A stretch of DNA of 46,310 nt from Myxococcota bacterium. Its GTDB lineage: Bacteria > Myxococcota_A > UBA9160 > UBA4427. Under the pieces are notes generated by a model. The model saw only the letters and a list, made by a program, of their open reading frames with translations, was not told where the DNA came from and searched no databases. The DNA lies in contig JANQEL010000163.1 of assembly GCA_028278345.1 (NCBI GenBank), positions 1-46,310 on the forward strand, written 5' to 3'. Of this stretch, positions 26,983 through 34,391 are shown in pieces (position 1 is the stretch's first letter; the number at the start of each line of letters is the position of its first letter). The translations under genes were made by a program, and so were the position numbers.

Positions 26983-27861
26983 ATGTATTGCGAGCACTAC
27001 GGATTCGTACGGCGCCCCTTCGAGATGACGCCGGACCCCTCGTTTCTCTACCTGGGAGAAGCGCACCGCGAGGGATTGGCGACCCTCGTCTACGGGGTGC
27101 AGTCGGGCAAGGGATTCGTGCTGCTCACGGGGGAGGTGGGGACGGGCAAGACGACCCTGCTTCACGCACTGCTCGGGCAACTCGAGTCGACCACCGCATC
27201 GGCTTTCATCTTCAACCCGCGCCTTTCGCCCCTCGACTTCTTCGAGTTGATGTTCCAGGAGTACGGCATCGAAAAGAAGTGTGAGTCGAAGGCCGAGTAC
27301 CTCTCGCGCTTCAACGAGTATCTGATCGAGCGTCTGGCGAACAACGAGCAAACCCTGTTGATCGTCGACGAGGCCCAGAACCTCTCGCCCGAGATGCTCG
27401 AAGAGATCCGCCTGCTCTCGAACCTCGAAACACCCACCTCGAAGCTCATCCAGATCATGCTGGTGGGGCAGCCCGAGTTGAACGAGATGCTCTCGCGTCC
27501 CGATCTTCGCCAGCTGCGTCAGCGCATCGCCCTGCGCCATCACCTGCGCCCCTTCGATTCGCGCGAGATGGGCGACTACGTGAAGGAGCGGCTCGCGAAG
27601 GCGGGCTACACCGGAAAACCGATCTTCAATCGCGCGGCCCTGAAGGCGCTCTACCAGGTGTCGAAGGGGACGCCGCGCATCATCAACAACGTGTGCGACG
27701 CGGCGCTCCTGCAGGGGTACGCCAAGGATCGCACGCAAATCGATTCCAAGGTGATTCGAGAAGTTGCCGCTACCCTCGCGCTGGCCGAACCCGCGCAGGG
27801 CGATGCGTCGATGCCCGACACCGGATCACGTAAGAAGGGCCTCCTCGGTCTGTTTCGCTGA
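26983..27861 (+). CDS. ExeA-like AAA ATPase of the XrtA EPS family
   Basis: A 292-residue ATPase. The N-terminal YCEHYGFVRRPFEMTPDP is typical of ExeA/GspA-type and XrtA-associated ATPases. Walker A is GEVGTGKTTLL and Walker B LLIVDEAQNL; a further LRQRIALRHHLRPF segment and a C-terminal helical domain (GTPRIINNVCDAALL) follow. Unlike ExeA it has no C-terminal transmembrane and peptidoglycan-binding part, and it ends in a basic tail. Its role in EPS loci is not settled; it may energise assembly or couple export to the cell wall. Start ATG 26983 matches the family; 61 bases separate it from the chain-length gene. Adjacent to the BY-kinase. Confidence 0.88.
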   Translation: MYCEHYGFVRRPFEMTPDPSFLYLGEAHREGLATLVYGVQSGKGFVLLTGEVGTGKTTLLHALLGQLESTTASAFIFNPRLSPLDFFELMFQEYGIEKKCESKAEYLSRFNEYLIERLANNEQTLLIVDEAQNLSPEMLEEIRLLSNLETPTSKLIQIMLVGQPELNEMLSRPDLRQLRQRIALRHHLRPFDSREMGDYVKERLAKAGYTGKPIFNRAALKALYQVSKGTPRIINNVCDAALLQGYAKDRTQIDSKVIREVAATLALAEPAQGDASMPDTGSRKKGLLGLFR

Positions 27862-27890
27862 GACACGGCCACCTCGAGGGTTGCGAACTC

Positions 27891-28742
27891 ATGGGTAACT
27901 ACGAAGCACTGCAGAAGGCGGAGCGCGAGCGCCGGGCGAAGGTCGCGGGCGACAAGGCCGAGCCGGTCGAAGCCCTCGCGTGGGATCACACCCCGCAGAC
28001 CGCCCCGCCGGCGGAGAAGCCGGGCGTGATCCAGCGCCTGATTCCCAGGCGCGAGAAGAAGAAGGCCGTTCCGGTTCCGGATGTGGGCGAGGTCAACAAG
28101 CGCCGCATCGCCATCTTGCGTCCCGAGTCCTACATCTCGGAGCAGTTCCGCATGCTGCGCGGGCGCATCGACTCGCTGGCCGCCCAACGGCCGATTCGCA
28201 CCGTGGCGATGACGAGCGCGAACCCCGGCGAAGGAAAGAGCACCGCGGCGATCAACCTCGCGGTGGTCGAATCCCTGCGCGCCGAACATCGCGTGCTGCT
28301 CGTCGATTGCGACATGCGTCGTCCCACGGTGCATCGCTCCCTCGGTGTGGCTCCCGATCTCGGCATCGCGGAGGTCCTGCTCGGTCGGGCCTCGCTGGCC
28401 GAGGCCGTGATCCGCGCCGAAGGCACGAACCTCGATGCCCTGGTCGTGCGCTCACAGCCCGACAATCCCTCCGAGCTGCTCGCGAGCGATCGCATGAAGT
28501 CGATGATCGACGAGATGACGCAGTCCTACGACCGCATCATTCTCGACACCCCCGCCACCCTCGGCCTGCCGGATTCGAAGACCGTGTCCGAACTCGCGGA
28601 CGGCGTGGTGGTGGTGGTCCGCGCCGATGTGACGCCGCGCGAAGAGGTGGGGGCCGTGCTCGACATCCTCGATCGTCGGCGCATCCTCGGCATGATCTTG
28701 AACGGGGCTGACATCAGCCGCGAAAGTTACGGGTACTATTGA
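27891..28742 (+). CDS. BY-type tyrosine kinase (XrtA-associated, Wzc kinase domain)
   Basis: A 283-residue cytosolic bacterial tyrosine kinase. An N-terminal linker with a basic patch precedes the conserved RPESYISEQFRMLRGRI. Walker A is SANPGEGKST, Walker A' LLVDCDMRRPTVH and Walker B RIILDTPA. The C-terminus ends in SYGYY (Tyr280, 282, 283), a short tyrosine cluster for autophosphorylation. It lacks a membrane domain and would act with the separate Wzz-type protein at 25260, as in Gram-positive CapA/CapB pairs and XrtA loci. It regulates polymer length and possibly Ugd downstream by phosphorylation; that last point is known in other bacteria and inferred here. Confidence 0.9.
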   Translation: MGNYEALQKAERERRAKVAGDKAEPVEALAWDHTPQTAPPAEKPGVIQRLIPRREKKKAVPVPDVGEVNKRRIAILRPESYISEQFRMLRGRIDSLAAQRPIRTVAMTSANPGEGKSTAAINLAVVESLRAEHRVLLVDCDMRRPTVHRSLGVAPDLGIAEVLLGRASLAEAVIRAEGTNLDALVVRSQPDNPSELLASDRMKSMIDEMTQSYDRIILDTPATLGLPDSKTVSELADGVVVVVRADVTPREEVGAVLDILDRRRILGMILNGADISRESYGYY

Positions 28743-28754
28743 TCCACTCTTCAA

Positions 28755-28811
28755 CCCGGAGATGCATTGGGTTGATCACGAATTCGCATCCCCGGGTGCC
28801 CACACACCCGG
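28755..28811 (+). promoter_or_regulatory. Two overlapping hairpins between kinase and priming transferase genes
   Basis: Arm 28755-28765 (CCCGGAGATGC) pairs with 28786-28796 (GCATCCCCGGG) with one mismatch. A second stem CCGGGTG (28792-28798) with CACCCGG (28805-28811) shares bases 28792-28796, so the two cannot form together. No U-run follows. A possible RNA switch or mRNA processing site within the EPS operon. Confidence 0.45.
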
Positions 28812-28841
28812 CCATCCCCCTGGATTGCGTGCGAGGCCTCT

Positions 28842-29984
28842 TTGTCGATTTCGCTGATCGCCATCCCGCTCGGTGTCGCGATGCTCGTTTCGGCGCTCCT
28901 CACGCCGATCGTGTCGAGGCTGGCCCGCGCCTATGGAGTGGTGGACAAGCCGAATGAGCGCAAGGTCAGCACCCGCGACCAGATGCCGCTTCTCGGCGGG
29001 CTCGCGGTCGCGGGCGGCGTCGCCGCCGGCCTCTACGTCGTCTCGACCTACCTCGCCCCCGAAGTCCTCCCCCCCAATCGGCTTCGCGGCTACGTCTTCG
29101 CCAGCGGCCTGATCCTGCTCGTCGGCGTGGTCGACGATCGCTTCGGCATGGGGGCGGTCAGCAAGCTGATCGGCCAGATCGTCGCGGCCAGCATCCTCTA
29201 TCACGCCGGCTTCGCGATCGAATCGCTTCGCATTCCCATGTCGGGGGATTCGTTCCAACTCGCCTGGTGGGTGTCGTACTCGGTGACAGTGCTCTGGGTC
29301 GTCGCCGTCACCAACGCGGTGAACCTGATCGATGGGCTCGATGGTCTGGCGACCGGCATCTCCGTCATCATGGCGGTCACGATGGCCTACGTCTGCCTCA
29401 CCGCGGGGCAAACCGCCGGTGTGATCTACGGTGCCGTGGTGATCGGCGGGGCGCTGGGCTTCCTGCCCTACAACTTCCCGCCCGCGCGCATCTTCCTCGG
29501 CGACACCGGCGCATTGTTCCTCGGCTTCAGCATCTCGCTCCTCGCCATCGAGGGCTACATGGGCGGCTATCGCCGCGCCTCGGTGCTCCCCTTCGTGGTT
29601 CCGCTGATGGCGCTGGCGGTGCCCCTCCTCGACACCGTGCTCTCGATCATCCGCCGATTGCGAAGCGGAGCCGGAATCTTCTCGGCCGACGCGATGCACA
29701 TGCACCACCGCCTGCTCCACACCGAGGGTTCTCACACGCGAGCGGTGCTCTTTCTCTACGCGCTGACCGCCTGCTTCTGTTCGATCGCGGTGTATTTCGC
29801 GATCCTCGACGACCTCGTCAGCGCCTTCGCACTGCTGTCGATCGTCTTTTTCCTCACCGTTCGACTGCTTCGCAACCTCGGGGTGTTTTCCGAGTGGAAG
29901 TCGGGGGACGGGGATGCCGATCACGGGAGTGATCACCCGGATTTGAAAACCACCGCGACACCGGCGGGGGGAAGAGGGAAGTGA
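28842..29984 (+). CDS. WecA/TagO-like undecaprenyl-phosphate sugar-phosphate transferase
   Basis: A 380-residue polytopic membrane enzyme of the MraY/WecA family with about ten helices. Catalytic signatures are VGVVDDRFGM (DD), NAVNLIDGLDGLATG (NxxNxxDGxDGLA), FLGDTGALFLG and the MHMHHRLL histidine loop, close to the WecA and TagO pattern. It would transfer a HexNAc-1-phosphate from UDP-sugar to undecaprenyl phosphate, starting the EPS repeat unit on the cytoplasmic face. TTG 28842 is chosen because GAGG at 28833-28836 has five bases of spacing and sequence begins directly with the first helix. The C-terminal 30 residues are hydrophilic. The sugar cannot be read from the sequence. Confidence 0.9.
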   Translation: MSISLIAIPLGVAMLVSALLTPIVSRLARAYGVVDKPNERKVSTRDQMPLLGGLAVAGGVAAGLYVVSTYLAPEVLPPNRLRGYVFASGLILLVGVVDDRFGMGAVSKLIGQIVAASILYHAGFAIESLRIPMSGDSFQLAWWVSYSVTVLWVVAVTNAVNLIDGLDGLATGISVIMAVTMAYVCLTAGQTAGVIYGAVVIGGALGFLPYNFPPARIFLGDTGALFLGFSISLLAIEGYMGGYRRASVLPFVVPLMALAVPLLDTVLSIIRRLRSGAGIFSADAMHMHHRLLHTEGSHTRAVLFLYALTACFCSIAVYFAILDDLVSAFALLSIVFFLTVRLLRNLGVFSEWKSGDGDADHGSDHPDLKTTATPAGGRGK

Positions 29985-29988
29985 ATTC

Positions 29989-31305
29989 ATGAACGTTGCG
30001 GTCATCGGTACGGGCTACGTGGGTCTCGTCACGGGCGCGTGCTTTTCGGAGTTCGGTGTACAGGTCGTCTGTGTCGACAAGGATGCGGACAAGATCGCGG
30101 CCCTGCGCCGCGGCCAGATGCCGATCTACGAGCCGGGGCTCGAAGACCTCGTGGGCCGCAACGTGCGCGAGGGGAGGCTCTCCTTTTCCTCGGACACCGC
30201 CGAAGCGGTGCAGAACGCCCTCGTGGTCTTCATCGCCGTGGGGACGCCGGCGGCGGTCGACGGCAGCACCGACCTGACATTCATCGAGGCCGTCGCGCGC
30301 GAGATCGGCCGCTGCTTCGACGGCTACAAGGTGGTGGTGACGAAGTCGACCGTGCCCGTGGGAACGGGGAAGAAGGTGCGGCGCTGGATCCAGGAGGAGC
30401 TGGACATCAAGGGCAGCAGCGCTCGCTTCAGCGTGGCGTCGAACCCCGAGTTCCTGCGCGAGGGCGCCGCGATCGGCGACTTCATGCGCCCGGATCGCGT
30501 CGTGATCGGCACCGACGAAGGCGACGAACAGGCGCTGGCCATCATGAAGGATCTCTACCGCCCGCTCTTCCTGAACGAAACGCCCTTCGTGATCGCCAAC
30601 GTGGCGACTGCCGAGCTCTCGAAGTACGCCGCGAACGCCTTCCTCGCGACCAAGATCTCCTTCATCAACGAGATGTCGATCCTCTGCGAACGCGTCGGCG
30701 GGGACGTCCAGGGCGTGGCGCGCGCGATGGGGCTCGACAAGCGAATCGGTTCGAAGTTCCTGCACGCCGGCCCCGGCTACGGCGGATCGTGCTTCCCGAA
30801 GGACACCCTCTCGGCCGCGCACTTCGCGCGCGAACTCGGCGTCGACTTCGAGATCGTCGAAGCCACCATCCGCGCGAACAAGCGCCAGCGCGACCACGTG
30901 ACCCAGAAGATCCGCGCGGCCCTCGGCGGCTCGGTCGCGGGCAAGACGATCTCCTTCCTCGGGCTCTCCTTCAAACCCGAGACCGACGACGTGCGCGACT
31001 CCCCAGCGATCGAGATCGCCCGGAACCTGGTCGAAGACGGCGCCACCATTCGCGCCTTCGATCCCCAGGCGATGGCCGAGGCCGGCGAGGTGATCCCGCA
31101 GCTCGTGCTCTGCAAGGACGCCTACGAGGCCTGCGAAGGGGGCGACGCCCTCGTGATCGCCACCGAGTGGAATCAGTTCCGCATGCTCGATCTTCCCCGC
31201 GTGAAGGAAAAGCTGGCCGAAGCCCTGATGATCGATCTGCGCAACATCTACCGCGCCGATGCATTGACGGCTGCGGGCTTCGAGTACGTGAGCGTCGGTA
31301 GATGA
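29989..31305 (+). CDS. ugd: UDP-glucose 6-dehydrogenase
   Basis: A 438-residue NAD-dependent enzyme oxidising UDP-glucose to UDP-glucuronate. The Rossmann motif is AVIGTGYVGLVTGACFSEFG, followed by FIAVGTPAAVDGSTDL, STVPVGTGKKV, SNPEFLREGAAI, a LHAGPGYGGSCFPKDT segment with catalytic Cys268, and SFKPETDDVRDSPA. Other members of the NDP-sugar dehydrogenase family act on different sugars, but the motifs fit UDP-glucose type II. It provides uronic acid to the EPS, consistent with a heparinase-like lyase gene in the same window. Its stop overlaps manC by four bases. ATG 29989 starts the family's usual N-terminus. Confidence 0.94.
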   Translation: MNVAVIGTGYVGLVTGACFSEFGVQVVCVDKDADKIAALRRGQMPIYEPGLEDLVGRNVREGRLSFSSDTAEAVQNALVVFIAVGTPAAVDGSTDLTFIEAVAREIGRCFDGYKVVVTKSTVPVGTGKKVRRWIQEELDIKGSSARFSVASNPEFLREGAAIGDFMRPDRVVIGTDEGDEQALAIMKDLYRPLFLNETPFVIANVATAELSKYAANAFLATKISFINEMSILCERVGGDVQGVARAMGLDKRIGSKFLHAGPGYGGSCFPKDTLSAAHFARELGVDFEIVEATIRANKRQRDHVTQKIRAALGGSVAGKTISFLGLSFKPETDDVRDSPAIEIARNLVEDGATIRAFDPQAMAEAGEVIPQLVLCKDAYEACEGGDALVIATEWNQFRMLDLPRVKEKLAEALMIDLRNIYRADALTAAGFEYVSVGR

Positions 31306-32408
31306 ACAAGCGACATCTGCACGCGGTCGTCCTGGCCGGCGGCGCAGGGGAGCGCTTCTGGCCCGCATCGCGGTCGCACCATCCCAAACCCCTGCTCAAG
31401 GTCGTGGGTGGGCAGAGCCTGCTCGAGGCCACGATCGATCGAGCGCGAGCGTTCGCGCCCGAAGAGAACGTCTGGATCGTATGCGGTCACGAACACGCGG
31501 GGGTGATCCGCAAGACGGCGGGCCTGCCCGCCAGTCGTGTGCTCGTCGAGCCGCGCCGCCGCAACACCGCGATGGCCGCGGCGTGGATCGCTCAACGGGT
31601 CCAGGCCGACGATCCCGAAGCCGTGCTCGTCATCCTTCCGGCCGATCACCACGTGCCCGACAAGCGCGCCTTCGCGACCGCGATTCGCTAGGCGGCCGAT
31701 GCGGCCTCGCGTGAGCACGTGCTCGTCACCCTGGGGGTGAAACCGACGCGGCCCGATACCGGCTACGGCTACATCGAAGTCGGCCGCCGCGCGAACAGGC
31801 GCCACCCCGGGCTCCACGTGGTTTCGCGCTTCGTGGAGAAGCCGGTCCTCAAGGTGGCGAAGCGCTACCTCGCCAGTGGCAAACACCTCTGGAACGCCGG
31901 GGTGTTCATCTGGGAAGCGGCGTCTTTTCTCGAGGATGTGGAGCGCTTCGCCCCCGACCTCCACCGCGCCCTGGCTCCACTGCGCGAGCGACCGCGCGGG
32001 CGCAACAAGCAGGCGGTGGCCTCGGCGTACCGCCGCGCGCCCTCGCTGCCGGTCGACGTCGCGATTCTCGAGCGCAGCGATCGCGTCTGGACGATCCCGG
32101 TGAAGTTCGCCTGGAGCGACGTCGGCACCTGGGACTCCCTGGCCGACGAGCTGGGCGTGGGGACGCCGACCGGTCGCGACGCCGCCCTGCGCGCGGGCAA
32201 CCGGGTGATTGCCGGTGAGCTGCTCGCGATCGACGCGAAAGACAACCTGGTGTGGAGTGAAGACCGCATGGTCGCGCTTTTGGGTGTAGAAGATCTCGCG
32301 GTGGTCGATACGGGAGATGTGATCCTCGTCACAAAGCGATCTTCCGCGAGTGACGTCAAGCGAATCGTGGCCGCTCTCAAGGATCGGGGTCGAGACGACC
32401 TGACCTGA
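31302..32408 (+). pseudogene. manC: Mannose-1-phosphate guanylyltransferase, interrupted by an in-frame TAG
   Basis: The frame encodes a ManC-type nucleotidyltransferase of about 368 residues with one in-frame TAG at 31689-31691 (codon 130). Before it: AVVLAGGAGERFWPASRS, the HPKPLLKV metal/nucleotide site and VLVEPRRRNTAMAAAW. After it, without frameshift: LVTLGVKPTRPDTGYGYIE, SRFVEKPVL, HLWNAGVFIWEA and KFAWSDVGTWDSL. All motifs are present, so one base change explains it; CAG (Gln) to TAG is the likeliest. It starts inside the ugd stop (ATGA). Downstream GTG 31719 could restart translation. Makes GDP-mannose when intact. The TAG could be a sequencing error, a real mutation or a read-through codon; TAG is a normal stop elsewhere in this window. 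Confidence 0.85.
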
Positions 32409-32438
32409 TCCGCGGGGCGGCCCGACCAGGGAGGCCCC

Positions 32439-33128
32439 ATGTCCGACACCAGCGTTTCCCGCCGCGAAGCCTGCGAATCCCTGCGCGCGATTCCGATCTT
32501 CCGCGAAGCGAGTGACAGCGATCTCGAGACCCTCGCGGGTCACCTGATCGAACGGAAGTTCCCCAAGGACGCGATCATCGTCGATGAGGGACTGGCGGGC
32601 GATTACATGTACGTGATCCGCTCGGGGCGCGTGAAGGTCACCAAGGCGAGCGACGACGGTCGTGAGAAGATCATGAACCTGTTCAGCGCGGGTGACTTCT
32701 TCGGCGAGATGAGCCTCCTCGACAATCAGCCGCGCTCGGCAAGTGTCACGACCCTCGAGCCGACGCTGCTCCTCGCGCTTTCTCGCCGCGACTTCATGGA
32801 GCTGTTGCAGAACAGCTCGACGCTGGCGCTCTGCGTGATCCAGGAACTGACCCGCCGACTGCGCGACACGGGAGAACAGGCGAGTTCGATTTCGTTCCAG
32901 AAGGTGCAGGAGCGCACCAAGGGACTCTTCGAGCGCATCGCGCGCGACGAGGGAAGCAGCGATCACTCGCGCATCACCCCGACTCTCACCCATCAGCAGA
33001 TCGCCGACATGATCGGCACCTCGCGGGAGACCGTGACGCGCGCGGTGAAGCGCCTGAAGGAAGACGGCTGGCTTCAGCAGCAGGGAAAACGCTACGTCAT
33101 CCCGCCGGAAGACCACTTCATCTCCTGA
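32439..33128 (+). CDS. Crp/Fnr family transcription regulator
   Basis: A 229-residue regulator. The cyclic-nucleotide-binding domain covers about 20-135 with IIVDEGLAGDYMYVIRSGRVKV and FFGEMSLLDNQPRSASV, in which the Glu and Arg-Ser of the phosphate-binding cassette are kept. A long helix leads to the Crp-type helix-turn-helix (LTHQQIADMIGTSRETVTRAVKRLKEDG). No cysteines for an Fe-S cluster are seen, so a CRP-like nucleotide sensor is more likely than Fnr. Such regulators control EPS in other bacteria (Clp, c-di-GMP responsive). A GGGAGG before ATG 32439 supports the start. Placed between manC and a sigma-54 activator, it may regulate the EPS region. Confidence 0.9.
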   Translation: MSDTSVSRREACESLRAIPIFREASDSDLETLAGHLIERKFPKDAIIVDEGLAGDYMYVIRSGRVKVTKASDDGREKIMNLFSAGDFFGEMSLLDNQPRSASVTTLEPTLLLALSRRDFMELLQNSSTLALCVIQELTRRLRDTGEQASSISFQKVQERTKGLFERIARDEGSSDHSRITPTLTHQQIADMIGTSRETVTRAVKRLKEDGWLQQQGKRYVIPPEDHFIS

Positions 33129-33168
33129 TTCCTAAACGCGCATCCGTTCTCGACCGATATGTCTCGGC

Positions 33169-34212
33169 GTGGACGGTTCGAGTGACGATTTCGTAACTCC
33201 CGACGGCGCCTTGATCGCCCGAAGCGCGGCGATGCGTGAGGTGGTGGCGACCGCCACACGCGTGGCGGCCATCCGTTCGACGGTCCTGCTGAGCGGCGAG
33301 ACCGGGACGGGGAAGGAAGTCGTCGCCTCGCTGATCCACGGCCACTCACCGCGCGCGAGCGGTCCCTTCGTCAAGGTCAACTGCGCGGCCCTGCCCGAGA
33401 CCCTGCTCGAATCGGAGCTCTTCGGGCACGAGGTGGGGGCCTTCACCGGCGCTGATCGCGAGCGGGTGGGGCACTTCGAGGCCGCGAGTGGCGGCACCCT
33501 GCTGCTCGACGAGATCGCCGAGATCTCCCCCGCCACCCAGGCGAAGCTGCTCCGCGTGCTGCAGGAGCACGAGTTCTATCGCCTCGGCGGCACGCGCCCC
33601 ATCGAGACCCGGGCGCGCATCGTCGCCGCGACCAACCGCGACCTGGCCGCCGCTCTCGCGAGTGGCGCCCTGCGCGAAGACCTCTTCTACCGCCTCAACG
33701 TGATCGCCATCCACCTGCCACCATTGCGCGATCGACGCGAAGACATCGAACTACTCGCCGAGCACTTCGCCGCGCGCTTCGCGCGAGAGTTCGGGCGCGA
33801 GACGCCGCCGCTCTCGGGTGACGCCCTGGCGGCCCTACGCGCCCATCCCTGGCCCGGTAACGTCCGGGAGCTGGAGAACGCCCTCGAGCGCGCCGTACTG
33901 CTCTGCGAGGGCGAGGTGCTCGACGCGTCGCACCTCAGCCTCGAGCAGGCCGTCGGTTCCCAGGACCCCGGGAGCTGGAGGATCGAACTGCCCCCCGGCG
34001 GTCTTTCACTGCAGACCGTCGAGCGCGCCCTGGTCGAGGCCGCTCTCGAGCGCGCAGATTACGTTCAGAAGGACGCAGCGGCGTTGATCGGCGTGAGCAA
34101 GCGCAAGCTCAACTACATGATCGAGCGCATGGGCATCGTGCATCCCCGCTGGCGCAAGAACCGTGACACCCGCGCCCCCGAATCGGCCACCAACGTCGAG
34201 CGGAATGATTGA
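33169..34212 (+). CDS. Stand-alone sigma-54 activator (no sensor domain)
   Basis: A 347-residue enhancer-binding protein that lacks a receiver, PAS or GAF domain. The AAA+ domain begins almost at once with [13 protein letters not shown], then Walker [13 protein letters not shown], the sigma-54 loop GAFTGA in VGAFTGADR, Walker [11 protein letters not shown] and [15 protein letters not shown]. The C-terminal Fis helix-turn-helix is [21 protein letters not shown]. PspF has a similar domain set and is controlled by a partner protein. Start GTG 33169 has no convincing ribosome binding site; TTG 33212 is an alternative. It follows the Crp-family gene by 40 bases and precedes the TPR lipoprotein gene, whose upstream DNA has a weak -24/-12 match. 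Confidence 0.85.
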   Translation: MDGSSDDFVTPDGALIARSAAMREVVATATRVAAIRSTVLLSGETGTGKEVVASLIHGHSPRASGPFVKVNCAALPETLLESELFGHEVGAFTGADRERVGHFEAASGGTLLLDEIAEISPATQAKLLRVLQEHEFYRLGGTRPIETRARIVAATNRDLAAALASGALREDLFYRLNVIAIHLPPLRDRREDIELLAEHFAARFAREFGRETPPLSGDALAALRAHPWPGNVRELENALERAVLLCEGEVLDASHLSLEQAVGSQDPGSWRIELPPGGLSLQTVERALVEAALERADYVQKDAAALIGVSKRKLNYMIERMGIVHPRWRKNRDTRAPESATNVERND

Positions 34213-34241
34213 AGCCCGCGTGCCCGGGACGCGAACCACTG

Positions 34242-34270
34242 GCGACCGTCCGGCAACAGAAGGCTAGACT
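34242..34270 (+). promoter_or_regulatory. Promoter candidate for the TPR lipoprotein gene
   Basis: GCGACC at 34242-34247 and TAGACT at 34265-34270 have a 17-base spacer and resemble the rpsP promoter. An overlapping TGGCGACCGTCCGGCA at 34240-34255 has GG and GC spaced by 10 as in a sigma-54 promoter but otherwise matches poorly. Either could drive the gene at 34392. Confidence 0.35.
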
Positions 34271-34391
34271 CCCGCGCCTCCCCGAGAACCCCTGCGATCC
34301 TCGGCTGGAGCGAGGCTCGACCGAGCGGGTCGAGCGGACCGACTGCAGCGAGCAAGCGACCGCAAGAAGCAAGGCATAGAAGGAAGAAGTC

